64,000 bases of DNA. Source: JBNJFY01 sp051747265. GTDB taxonomy: Bacteria; Bacteroidota; Rhodothermia; Balneolales; Balneolaceae. The DNA lies in NCBI GenBank assembly GCA_051747265.1, contig JBNJFY010000007.1, positions 62,001 through 126,000 on the forward strand. Reading direction: 5' to 3'. Shown here piece by piece: positions 25,045 through 33,917 of the stretch. Below the pieces are notes generated by a model. The model was given only the letters and a program-made list of their open reading frames with translations, was not told the origin of the DNA and ran no database searches. Position 1 is the first letter of the stretch. Each line of letters begins with the position of its first letter. The position numbers and the translations under genes are program-made.

Positions 25045-26178
25045 ATGATAATCGTGCCACTTGGTGTTGCCTCCGCAACGCCCACCAAAACAAGACATCT
25101 ATCCGCAACAGCAGTTTGGCGGGATGGCCAAACATTTCTATTCGACTGTGGTGAAAATACCCAGATGCGGATGCTACAGGCGGGAATGAAACGTTCCAAA
25201 ATTGATTACATCTTCATATCTCACTTTGATGTAGATCATTACAACGGCTTGATAGGGATTATCTCTACACTGCAGTTACAACGTCGTGAAAACAATTTAA
25301 CGCTGGTAGGACCCAAAGGGCTTAAAGATTTTGTGGAATGGAATCTGGCTTTTGCGCACATTGATATCGGATTTCCCATTGAGTTTATCGAAATCGAAGA
25401 AGGCTTTGATCATCTGCGCATTATAGATGAAGATGATTATTATGTGGAAGCGCGTCCACTGGATCATACCAAGTTCTGTATCGGCTATCGATTGCAAGAA
25501 AAAGATTTGCCCGGCAAGGTGGATGCTGAAAAAGCCCAATCCCAAGGCATTTCTGAAGATTGGCAGTACAAAGAGTTAAAAGCCGGTCGTGATGTTACGC
25601 TGCCTGATGGTACCATTGTGAAAGCAGATGATATTGTAGGTCCCAATCAGCCAGGAGATAGCTTTGCGTATTGTATGGACACCCGATACTGCGAGAATGC
25701 AGTCAAGTTAGGGCATAAAGCCTCCGTCTTATACCACGAAGCTACGTTCGGAAACTCATTATCCGATAAAGCCAAAGAAACCGGACACTCTACTTCCGTT
25801 CAGGCGGCTAAAGTAGCCAAAGAAGCCGAAGCTAACTTATTGGTGATTTCACATTTCTCCGCACGATACACCAACGAATTCGTGTTACTACGGGAGGCCA
25901 AGGAAGAATTCAATGCTACCTGGTTAGCTACTGAGTTGCGTCCGATTATGACCGATTTCGAACACGAAAAAGGTATTATCACCCCAACGGTCGAAATCCG
26001 GGAGAAAAAGGATCGCAAGAAAGGTGGTCGACGTAACAACCGCAATAAAGGTAAACGCAAACGTCGTGGAAACGGCGGACGTGGTAAAAAGAAGCGGTTT
26101 CGAAAGCGCCGAAATAGCGGTGGCTCCAGTAATAAGAAATATCGTCGCCGTAACAATAATAGCAAGTATCGAAAATAA
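25045..26178 (+). CDS. rnz: RNase Z-like metallo-beta-lactamase with basic C-terminal tail
   Basis: 377 residues, longer than the usual 305 or so. The RNase Z motifs are FDCGENTQ, LDHTKFCIGY, YCMDTRY, LYHEATF, TGHSTS and SHFSARY. The metal motif reads ISHFDVDHYNG (His60, Asp62, Asp64, His65) where family members have HxHxDH, so one zinc ligand is Asp instead of His. The last 58 residues contain 31 Lys or Arg with Gly and Asn and look like a disordered RNA-binding tail. The enzyme normally removes tRNA 3' trailers. It lies between the two halves of an ABC exporter, an odd place for it, and is probably cotranscribed with them. Confidence 0.85.
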   Translation: MIIVPLGVASATPTKTRHLSATAVWRDGQTFLFDCGENTQMRMLQAGMKRSKIDYIFISHFDVDHYNGLIGIISTLQLQRRENNLTLVGPKGLKDFVEWNLAFAHIDIGFPIEFIEIEEGFDHLRIIDEDDYYVEARPLDHTKFCIGYRLQEKDLPGKVDAEKAQSQGISEDWQYKELKAGRDVTLPDGTIVKADDIVGPNQPGDSFAYCMDTRYCENAVKLGHKASVLYHEATFGNSLSDKAKETGHSTSVQAAKVAKEAEANLLVISHFSARYTNEFVLLREAKEEFNATWLATELRPIMTDFEHEKGIITPTVEIREKKDRKKGGRRNNRNKGKRKRRGNGGRGKKKRFRKRRNSGGSSNKKYRRRNNNSKYRK

Positions 26179-26219
26179 GATCGGGTTTACAACCTGATTC
26201 GAATACGAGACCATTCTGA

Positions 26220-28031
26220 ATGGCTTCAACCGGTTCAACGTCAACATCATCCCAGTCTAAATCTAAACAGGATAAGGCCGTCGATTCCGATCTTATTCGG
26301 CGGCTTTACCAATTTATTCGACCCTACCGCTGGTACGTTTTACTAGCTATTGGGTTGACTATGACCGCTTCGTTTTTGGGAACGGTACGCCCCAAATTGA
26401 CGCAAATTGCCGTTGACGAGCATATCGCCAACGGGGATTACGAGGGGTTACTTTGGGTGATTATATTGCTAGCCGGAGCATTGGCCTCCGAATTTGTGCT
26501 CTTGGTACTAAACACCTATCTGACTCGGTGGTTTGGTCAGGGGACTCTTTATTCAATGAGGGTAGAGGTATTTCGAAAAATACAATCTCTCCATGTCCAA
26601 TTTTTTGACAAGAACCCCATTGGACGCCTAATTACGCGAACCACCAGCGATATTGAAGCGTTGAGTGATCTGCTTTCCAATGGAGTGGTGAATATCGTAG
26701 GGGATGTATTCCGCATCTTTTTCATCATGTATTTCATGTTCAGCATGAGTTGGGAGCTCTCGCTGGTGGCCATGATTACTCTGCCAATTTTATTTTACGC
26801 CACCTTTCTGTTTCGCGCGAAAGTGCGTGTGGCTTTCCTGGAAGTCCGAGATCAAATAGCACGAATCAATTCTTTTGTGCAGGAGCACATCAACGGGATG
26901 GACATCGTCCAGTTGTTTAATCGCAACAAGAAGGAAAAAGAGCGTTTCAACGAGATCAACGGGGATCTGGCTCAAGCCCATATCAATACCATATTCTATT
27001 TTGCCATTTTTTGGCCTACGGTCGAAGTATTGGCCAGTCTAGCTATGGCATTGGTCGTTTGGTACGGCGGAGGACGTGCTTTGATGGGTGAGGTAACCTT
27101 TGGAGTATTGTTGGCATTTATTCAGTACGTCCGGCAGTTTTTCCTGCCCATTCGTGGACTATCCGAGAAATTTAATACCCTGCAATCGGCTTTGGCCTCC
27201 TCGGAGCGTATATTTAATGTACTGGATACCAAACACGAAGTGGTAGATACCGAAGCTCCTCAAAGCATCGAGCACCCCAAAGGAGTCATCGAGTTCGAGA
27301 ACGTTTGGTTTCGCTATAATGACAATGAAGATTGGGTGCTTCGGAACGTCAGCTTTAAGGCTAACCCCGGAGATAGTATAGCTATTGTAGGGGCGACCGG
27401 AGCCGGTAAAAGCACAATTATCAATTTGTTAATGCGCTATTATGATATTCAAAAGGGGAGCATCAAAATAGATGGTATAGACATCCGGGATTTGTCGCTG
27501 GAAAACCTACGAAAGCACTTTGCTTTGGTGCTGCAGGATAATGCCCTATTCTCAGGATCTATTTTAGAAAATATAACCTTGGGTAATCCGGATATTACTG
27601 AGCAACAGGTGATTAAAGCGGCCCATGAAGTGGAAGCTCATCGATTCATTGAACAGCTGCCGGAAAGTTATCATTATCAGCTGGCTGAACGTGGTAAATC
27701 ATTGTCCATGGGGCAACGTCAATTGATCTGTTTTGTGCGTGCCATGGTTTATAACCCCCAAATCATGATTTTGGATGAAGCCACCTCCAGCGTGGATTCA
27801 GAAACCGAAGCCATTGTTACCGATGCTTGCAGCCGATTGATGCAAGGGCGAACCTCAATTGTGATCGCACACCGTTTATCCACCATTCAGCACGCCGATA
27901 AAATTTTGGTGATGCATAAAGGCGAGATTCGCGAAACCGGGAATCATCAGGAGCTCCTGGAAATTGAAGGGGGGATCTATCGTAAACTTTACGAACTCCA
28001 ATACAAAGATCAGTTGGCTGAAACCGGTTAA
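26220..28031 (+). CDS. ABC exporter half-transporter with intact Walker B (BmrD/TM288-like)
   Basis: 603 residues with an N-terminal six-helix domain and a C-terminal ATPase. Walker A is GATGAGKST (near 390), Walker B is IMILDEATSSVD with the catalytic glutamate, and the signature deviates (LSMGQRQL instead of LSGGQ). This complements the gene at 23154, whose signature is canonical but whose Walker B is degenerate, so together they would form one working and one defective ATP site. A Ser/Thr-rich N-terminal stretch precedes the first helix. Its stop overlaps btaB, on the other strand, by 4 bases. Confidence 0.92.
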   Translation: MASTGSTSTSSQSKSKQDKAVDSDLIRRLYQFIRPYRWYVLLAIGLTMTASFLGTVRPKLTQIAVDEHIANGDYEGLLWVIILLAGALASEFVLLVLNTYLTRWFGQGTLYSMRVEVFRKIQSLHVQFFDKNPIGRLITRTTSDIEALSDLLSNGVVNIVGDVFRIFFIMYFMFSMSWELSLVAMITLPILFYATFLFRAKVRVAFLEVRDQIARINSFVQEHINGMDIVQLFNRNKKEKERFNEINGDLAQAHINTIFYFAIFWPTVEVLASLAMALVVWYGGGRALMGEVTFGVLLAFIQYVRQFFLPIRGLSEKFNTLQSALASSERIFNVLDTKHEVVDTEAPQSIEHPKGVIEFENVWFRYNDNEDWVLRNVSFKANPGDSIAIVGATGAGKSTIINLLMRYYDIQKGSIKIDGIDIRDLSLENLRKHFALVLQDNALFSGSILENITLGNPDITEQQVIKAAHEVEAHRFIEQLPESYHYQLAERGKSLSMGQRQLICFVRAMVYNPQIMILDEATSSVDSETEAIVTDACSRLMQGRTSIVIAHRLSTIQHADKILVMHKGEIRETGNHQELLEIEGGIYRKLYELQYKDQLAETG

Positions 28032-28672
28032 CTCCATTCGATCATTGCTTGTCCAATAAAGGTAAAATAGCTCCACCAACCCAGGTAAGCGGATTGTATC
28101 GACGAATATTCCTCCCGGAAATGTCTGCGTAGTTCAATAAGCATTTGGGGATCAAAGCGCGCGTGATTCATGGCCATCCATTTCTTAAACCAATCAAAGG
28201 GGGAATCATGAAAATCAACTACGGCCAGATATCCATGAGTCGTCAATAATGAAGGCAACATGGAAATAATTGGCAACATATCATCTCCCATGATGGTGAG
28301 TGAGTAGGAGCATATTACAAGGTCAAAGGGTTTCGGATGGGTATCCTCGTATGCTTGAGCGCTGGAGTGAATCAATGAGATCGTATTTCCATGTTCGGGA
28401 ACCAGAGAGGAAGCTTTAGTCAACATAGATCGGGAAAGATCAATGCCTACCAAATGAGTTTCCGAAACTTTCTTATTCAGTCTCTGCAATAGCATCCCTG
28501 TTCCGCACCCTATCTCTAATATCCGTTTCGGTGAACGGGCAAAGGATAGGGCAGTATCAATTAACTGATTGCGTCCAAATAAAAAAGTCCACCGCGTGAG
28601 ATCATAGATCTGAGCATGTGCGCGATAATATTGTTGCGGGTTGTCAAATAATTTCATCAATGAATCACCCAT
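28028..28672 (-). CDS. btaB: Betaine-lipid N-methyltransferase BtaB
   Basis: 214 residues. The N-terminus YYRAHAQIYDLTRWTFLFGR is characteristic of BtaB and the SAM motif ILEIGCGTGM with VGIDLSRSM is intact. In Rhodobacter BtaB trimethylates diacylglyceryl-homoserine to the betaine lipid DGTS at the membrane. The ATG at 28672 overlaps the btaA stop by one base (TAATG), so the two are translationally coupled; an internal ATG at 28657 (MKLFDNPQQ) is an alternative start. The gene ends tail to tail with the ABC gene, overlapping by 4 bases. Confidence 0.88.
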   Translation of the reverse strand: MGDSLMKLFDNPQQYYRAHAQIYDLTRWTFLFGRNQLIDTALSFARSPKRILEIGCGTGMLLQRLNKKVSETHLVGIDLSRSMLTKASSLVPEHGNTISLIHSSAQAYEDTHPKPFDLVICSYSLTIMGDDMLPIISMLPSLLTTHGYLAVVDFHDSPFDWFKKWMAMNHARFDPQMLIELRRHFREEYSSIQSAYLGWWSYFTFIGQAMIEWS

Positions 28673-29799
28673 TATTTGACTTCAGCAAGATGGGTACTCA
28701 TATACGTACCCACGCGATCTTGTTGGTGCAATGGTTCGGTCAGATCATCTCTGAAAATGACTCGTTTCTGAACAAAAGACGGTACCTGTGATCGATAGGG
28801 GGAGGCAGATCGGAATAAAATTTTCGTACCTGATCTGGTTTTATTGAGTATCAACCGCCACACTGTTTGTAATTGTTGCTGATCCGATATCCAATCCAAG
28901 TGGTCTAATAAAATGAAGTGAGTATACGTCATCTTAGTATTCAGCAATAAGTTTTCCAAGGATTGCTGTTTGATATGCAAACGATGGATGTTTTCAGTGA
29001 GATCAGCCCAATTCTCTGGCTTTAAGTAGGGTGGAGTACAGGCTCTGGTGTATGCCCCGTTCAGATAAACATACCAATAGTAATTATTTGACAGAGAACG
29101 CTCTCGAAAGACCTGGCGGATGACCCGTTGAACATAGGAAAATACCGAGGTATGCCCTTCCAGCATAAGTTGGATTTGATGTTGGGGAACACCCAGAAAT
29201 GGCAACAAATATTTTTGTCCCATTAGAAACTCGGGCCAACCGCTCCATAGGATCGGTTCCAGATTGTCAAACATCGATTGTTGCACTTTTAAGGATGGAG
29301 CGGCAAATAGATCCATGATCGGTTTATACAGGTTGCGCTGCTCAAAGTACACTCGCAGTATTGCGGCAATGAATCCTGAGGTTCCTTGATAATAGAAACT
29401 ATTATACCAGCGAGGTTGGGTAAAACTAGTATGATGAGACTGCCAATATTGAGCAGATTGCTGGGGCAGTAAGTCGAGCAGATCTAGAAATGATGAAAGT
29501 GAGTTTGACCATCTCCCAAGACGAAATAACTGGTTTAGCGGACCCAATTCATCGTGTTCCAGTAGAACCTTCTTGAATCGCATTAATGCAATCTGAGCAG
29601 CATTAATATCCACACAATCAATATACTGTGGCCCATCTAGCAAGTAATGCAAAGCGTTATCCCCAGCTCCGCCAATCATACATAATCGGCTTTCCGAGTT
29701 AAGATTCAGTAAGGAACGGTCAATAGCGGAATCTTCCCAACTGGTAGTGTATATCAGTTGATCGTTACTGAACCGGTTAAATAAAAATCGTTGAATCAT
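28672..29799 (-). CDS. btaA: Diacylglyceryl-homoserine synthase BtaA (DUF3419)
   Basis: 375 residues. The family's early YTTSWED motif, the SAM-type loop MIGGAGDNALHYLL followed by CVDINAAQ, and a C-terminal FRSASPYRSQVP are present. BtaA transfers the aminobutyrate group of SAM to diacylglycerol, giving the homoserine lipid that BtaB methylates. Length is slightly below the roughly 410 residues of Rhodobacter BtaA. No promoter or Pho box is convincing upstream. It is the first gene of a two-gene operon facing away from the YqjD-like gene. Confidence 0.88.
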   Translation of the reverse strand: MIQRFLFNRFSNDQLIYTTSWEDSAIDRSLLNLNSESRLCMIGGAGDNALHYLLDGPQYIDCVDINAAQIALMRFKKVLLEHDELGPLNQLFRLGRWSNSLSSFLDLLDLLPQQSAQYWQSHHTSFTQPRWYNSFYYQGTSGFIAAILRVYFEQRNLYKPIMDLFAAPSLKVQQSMFDNLEPILWSGWPEFLMGQKYLLPFLGVPQHQIQLMLEGHTSVFSYVQRVIRQVFRERSLSNNYYWYVYLNGAYTRACTPPYLKPENWADLTENIHRLHIKQQSLENLLLNTKMTYTHFILLDHLDWISDQQQLQTVWRLILNKTRSGTKILFRSASPYRSQVPSFVQKRVIFRDDLTEPLHQQDRVGTYMSTHLAEVK

Positions 29800-29921
29800 G
29801 ACAGACTAAAATAACAAATAGATTCGGGCTAAAGAGAGAAGTTGGGGTGGTTATTCGTACATTAATATGGTAGCTTTAAACCTTTAGCAGATTATTAATT
29901 ACTACAGTAGATAAACCATAT

Positions 29922-30146
29922 ATGAGCCAACAGGATACTAACCAGGATCAAGTGGAACTGGAGCATAAATACGATTATTTAATTAACCGCTTGAATGAGG
30001 AGCGGGGACGTGTTGAGCGGGATCTTGTACACGAGTATAGAAATTTGCGACGCTACGTGCGCGCTCATCCCGAAGAAGGTTTGGGCATAGCATTAGCAGG
30101 GGGATTTGTGCTCGGTTTACTTATTGGAAAAATGACTAGTAAATAA
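29922..30146 (+). CDS. YqjD/ElaB-like (DUF883-type) small membrane protein
   Basis: 74 residues. A hydrophilic helical N-terminus (ELEHKYDYLINRLNEERG) is followed by RRYVRAHPEEGLGIALAGG and a C-terminal membrane helix (FVLGLLIGKM). The arginine-proline-glutamate-glycine approach to a glycine-rich helix is the pattern of YqjD/ElaB proteins, C-tail-anchored inner-membrane proteins that bind ribosomes in E. coli. The match is by pattern only. It begins a run with the acylase-like gene, 18 bases downstream. Confidence 0.75.
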   Translation: MSQQDTNQDQVELEHKYDYLINRLNEERGRVERDLVHEYRNLRRYVRAHPEEGLGIALAGGFVLGLLIGKMTSK

Positions 30147-30164
30147 GCCAGAGTCTATTTCTTT

Positions 30165-32369
30165 GTGAAGGAACTTGCCAAAGCAATGTTGGGAATTAGT
30201 GCGCTCGGCATTGTACTGTTATTCTTATACCTACCTATGGGGCGAACGAATATTCCCAGCATAGGTCATTTTTTTTCAGAACGTGTGGGCGTTTGGGAGA
30301 GCGCTCGTAAAGCTACTTACGAGAGGGAAGCTCTTCAGGGAATGCGTTTGCTGGAAGACTCGGTACGGGTAATGCGTGACCAACAGGGTATTCCTCATAT
30401 CTTTGCGCAAAATGATCATGATGCCTTAATGGCTTTGGGGTTTATCACTGCCAGAGATCGGCTGTTTCAGATGATGTGGAATGCTAGATCCGTAGCCGGA
30501 CAATTACATCAATGGTTTGGAAAGCGCTATCAAAAGCAAGATGAGGCCTTTTTGCGTCTTGGTTTAGAGCAAGCTGCCTGGAATCATCATAACGAATTAG
30601 ATAAACAAGAATACGCTTGGATTAAAGCGTATCAACAAGGGGTTAATGATTTTATAAATCTGAATAGTGGTGACAATGGGGCTTTAGAATTCAACATGTT
30701 TAATTTGGCCACTCGGTATTGGCGCCCGGTAGATAGTTTTCGCGTTTTAAATAAGTGGGGTTTTCAATATGTGAGTGACGATCACTTGTTGGCTTATAAA
30801 CAGGCCTTAGATTCGCTGGGTAGTAGGCGATTTGAACAGCTATATGGAATTTCAGTTGATCAAATACGGGGTCGTACTTCCCAGTCAATTCCTACCGAAG
30901 CTACCCAAACACATTTTGAGAGTTTGATAAAGGATTTTAATCAGATTTTTCCTTCCGGTCGTGGCGTACAAAATGTCACTCAAATTGCTTACACAAATTC
31001 GAATAATACTCGCATGGGAGTGAATTATGTCGGTTCTTTGCAGTTACCACATGCTCTATATCCGGTTAGGATTGTAACACCTGACCGTGATGTATTTGGG
31101 TTTACTATACCGGGCGCTCCCATTTTTATTGTCGGTGCCAGTAGGCATCGCAGTTGGTCATTAACTGGTAAAGGTGGATCGATTGCTTTCACGAGATTAG
31201 AAGATGATGCTGCGAATAGCAGACAAAAACAGTATCCGTTTTTTATCAGAGGAGTAACCGATGATTCGCTGACTATCAATTTTTCAAATGACTATCAACC
31301 AGTTTGGAATGTTGAGAATACGCTGGTCAAGTTTCAATGGGCGGGAAGTCAAGCATCGGGGATCGTTCGGAAAATTTGGGAATTAGGTGCAGATACTGTT
31401 TCCCATAACACCATAACACCTATTTCTGGATACAAACTATTAGTAAATCAACGCGATTCCTTAGTAAAGGTGTACGGACAATCAAAAGATGCACAAACCG
31501 TCGATCGGTATATGGGGAACAAACGTGCGGGGTTTTCCGAGCGCTATAAAACAATAAATCAGGGATATAACTGGCAAGAAGTGCGAATGCAGAATTTGAT
31601 CCATTCGCCCCTGGATAGAGATTTGACAGATCTGCTTATTGATACGAAGATTCCCCAACAGATCTTAAAAGACGCGGTTGTGCGATCCTTACAATCAAAA
31701 AATGATCGACTGTATTTTCATTTACGTGAAGCATTAATGGATTGGGATTATGATGCCAATCGAAACAGCGGATTGCCTATTTTTTGGTCGCAGTTTATGC
31801 GTTATATGAATGAATTGGTTTGGGATGAGATAGAGGGTCTGCCTATGCCTGAAGATATCCAGTGGGTGGAAAAGCTACCTGATCAAGCAAATGATGAAAT
31901 TTTTGATATCAAAACCACTCCCCAGCGAGAAAATGCCTATGATTTAATACAACAGGCCACGGAAAAGGCGTTACAGATTGCTCAAATTGAATATGGCAAT
32001 TTTGAAAGTTGGAATTGGGGTACGTTGACTTCAAGCAAAACGCACCATGCTACGGCGAATCACTCCTTGAGTACATTTTCTTCCTATGGTGTGCAACAGA
32101 GTGGGTTCAACGGAGCCATAGATGAATTGAAAAATCGTAATATTCCTTACGGAGCCCACTTGCGATTTGCCACTAGCTACAATAATTACGAAGAACGACC
32201 TCGCGTAAGCTACATGTGGGTGGGGGGCGTTACTGAAAATCCATTCAGTACATTTCATCATGATGGGCTGGATCATTGGAATAATAATGTATTTACCACC
32301 TTTGAGTGGAAGGATTTTCGTAACAGCGATTGGCAGTCATCTTTCATTATGACCCCAAGAATTCGTTAG
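30165..32369 (+). CDS. Penicillin acylase (S45) family protein, altered active site
   Basis: 734 residues from a GTG, with an N-terminal membrane anchor (LGISALGIVLLFLYLPMG). The alpha-chain region carries VMRDQQGIPHIFAQ and GFITARDRLFQM, standard for penicillin acylases. The autocatalytic site is recognisable as AYTNSNN, so Ser279 could be the nucleophile, but it follows Asn rather than Gly. The usual conserved stretch ending in NDPHL is missing, and the chain goes directly to LQLPHALYPVRIV, then FGFTIPGAPIFIVGASRH. The protein may therefore not self-process, or may act differently. Substrates in the family include beta-lactams and acyl-homoserine lactones. The next gene is a small membrane protein. 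Confidence 0.8.
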   Translation: MKELAKAMLGISALGIVLLFLYLPMGRTNIPSIGHFFSERVGVWESARKATYEREALQGMRLLEDSVRVMRDQQGIPHIFAQNDHDALMALGFITARDRLFQMMWNARSVAGQLHQWFGKRYQKQDEAFLRLGLEQAAWNHHNELDKQEYAWIKAYQQGVNDFINLNSGDNGALEFNMFNLATRYWRPVDSFRVLNKWGFQYVSDDHLLAYKQALDSLGSRRFEQLYGISVDQIRGRTSQSIPTEATQTHFESLIKDFNQIFPSGRGVQNVTQIAYTNSNNTRMGVNYVGSLQLPHALYPVRIVTPDRDVFGFTIPGAPIFIVGASRHRSWSLTGKGGSIAFTRLEDDAANSRQKQYPFFIRGVTDDSLTINFSNDYQPVWNVENTLVKFQWAGSQASGIVRKIWELGADTVSHNTITPISGYKLLVNQRDSLVKVYGQSKDAQTVDRYMGNKRAGFSERYKTINQGYNWQEVRMQNLIHSPLDRDLTDLLIDTKIPQQILKDAVVRSLQSKNDRLYFHLREALMDWDYDANRNSGLPIFWSQFMRYMNELVWDEIEGLPMPEDIQWVEKLPDQANDEIFDIKTTPQRENAYDLIQQATEKALQIAQIEYGNFESWNWGTLTSSKTHHATANHSLSTFSSYGVQQSGFNGAIDELKNRNIPYGAHLRFATSYNNYEERPRVSYMWVGGVTENPFSTFHHDGLDHWNNNVFTTFEWKDFRNSDWQSSFIMTPRIR

Positions 32370-32375
32370 CTAGAT

Positions 32376-32771
32376 ATGGTTAAACCATTTTATTATATCG
32401 TTGGCTGTGTAGCACTACATTTTTTGGTAGGGTGGGTTGGTTCAGTACTCCTGACATTATTGGTGGCTGGATTGGTATTTGAGGAGCTTGTCCCGCTCAA
32501 GGCAGGCTTGGTAGGGTTTTTTATACATGTGTTTCTAATGGTGGTAACTTCGGTTGCTTATCCGGAAAGCGTATCTATAATGATTGTCTTGGTAGATCGT
32601 TATATTCTGGATTTCCTTCCCATTTCAATACCCATTATCAGTTCTCTGATTCCGGCAATAGGATATGCGTTGGCAGGATATGCCTCTGATTATGGGTTGC
32701 GAGCCTATTACAGGTTCAGTGATCGTAACCATCAGAAATCACATGGACGAAGCTGGAATCAATCATTTTAA
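32376..32771 (+). CDS. Small integral membrane protein of unknown function
   Basis: 131 residues with about four hydrophobic helices (for example VALHFLVGWVGSVLLTLL and ISIPIISSLIPAIGYALAG) and a hydrophilic Arg/His/Ser-rich tail (SDRNHQKSHGRSWNQSF). No family recognised. It starts 6 bases after the acylase-like gene, so it is probably in the same transcript; it might be a membrane partner of that protein. Confidence 0.65.
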   Translation: MVKPFYYIVGCVALHFLVGWVGSVLLTLLVAGLVFEELVPLKAGLVGFFIHVFLMVVTSVAYPESVSIMIVLVDRYILDFLPISIPIISSLIPAIGYALAGYASDYGLRAYYRFSDRNHQKSHGRSWNQSF

Positions 32772-32794
32772 TACCGTAACAAACATATATTTCG

Positions 32795-33917
32795 ATGAAT
32801 ACTACGACCGTCAATCAAGACATGTTAGCCGATTTATTTGAGCGTGTGGATGCGCTCAGGGGGTATCTTTGACTATGATGCACGAGAAGTAAAAGTCAAG
32901 GAGCTCCAAGAACAGACGCAGAATCCCAATTTTTGGAATGATTCCGACCGTGCCCAAGATATCATGAAGCGCTTAAATCATGAAAGGTCGCTGTTGGAGG
33001 GATGGGACGAACTGGATGAGTTACGTGATAGTATCCAAGTCTATCAACAATTTTTAGAAGAAGGCGAAGACGTCCAGCAAGAGCTGGAAATTGAAGTTCA
33101 GAAGTTGCGCAAAAATCTTGAAGACTTGGAATTCAAGAATATGCTCAATGGGGAAGATGATCATCGAGACGCCATTGTGACCTTTAATCCGGGCGCGGGC
33201 GGAACAGAAAGTCAGGATTGGGCTGAGATGCTTTATCGCATGTATACGCGTTGGGCCAAACAGCATGATTACAAAGTAAGCATTTATGAATATCAATCTG
33301 GAGATGTTGCGGGTTTAAAAAGTGCAACCATTCAGATTGAAGGTGATTACGCTTACGGGCATTTAAAAGCAGAAAGTGGAGTTCACCGCTTGGTCCGAAT
33401 TTCTCCATTTGATAGTAATTCACGACGGCACACTTCATTTTGCTCCGTATTTGTATCTCCCGTTGTCGACGATAGTATAGAGATCGATTTACGCGAGGAT
33501 CAAATTGAACTCCAACGGTTCCATGCGAGTGGTAGTGGAGGGCAAAATGTGAATAAGGTGGAGACTGGGGTACGCTTGATTTGGGAAGGTGAACTTTCCG
33601 ACGGAACCGAAGAACGGGTCGTCGCGGAATGTCAACAAGAACGTTCTCAAATGCAGAATCGTGAAAAAGCGATGGTACTGCTGAAATCCAAAGTCTATGA
33701 GTTGGAAAAGCAGATCCGTGAGCGTGAAAAACAGAAACTGGAAGATTCCAAGAGTAAAATCGAATGGGGATCTCAGATTCGATCTTATGTCTTCCATCCA
33801 TACAACATGGTAAAAGATCATCGTACCGATCACGAAACCTCTAATGTGGATGCGGTCATGGATGGAGATCTGGATGAATTTATAAAATCCTATTTGATGA
33901 GTGATGTCCAATCGTAA
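32795..33917 (+). CDS. prfB: Peptide chain release factor 2, with programmed +1 frameshift
   Basis: RF2 releases the nascent chain at UGA and UAA. Translation begins at ATG 32795, runs 25 codons to CTT at 32867-32869, meets an in-frame TGA at 32870-32872, and must shift by +1 to GAC at 32871 to continue for 348 more residues (373 in total). The continuation carries the SPF codon-recognition motif (SPFDSNSRRHTSF) and the GGQ catalytic motif (SGSGGQNVNKVETG). Any annotation beginning at 32838 misses the first 25 codons. The stop lies inside the 5' end of nadB. Confidence 0.95.
32858..32873 (+). promoter_or_regulatory. RF2 programmed frameshift site
   Basis: AGG GGG TAT CTT TGA C: an internal Shine-Dalgarno (AGGGGG, 32858-32863), slippery CTT, weak stop UGA-C. 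This matches the E. coli site base for base from AGGGGG to the C. When RF2 is scarce the ribosome pauses at UGA and shifts forward one base, so RF2 autoregulates. Confidence 0.95.

Noticed and set aside
25800..26165. Minus-strand frame rich in Leu and Arg opposite the RNase Z tail
   Set aside because: Artefact of the complement of the Arg/Lys-rich tail.
29798..29804. CTGTCAT (minus strand) at the btaA start, like a Pho-box half-site
   Set aside because: A single half-site that overlaps the start codon; the second copy 11 bases away is missing.
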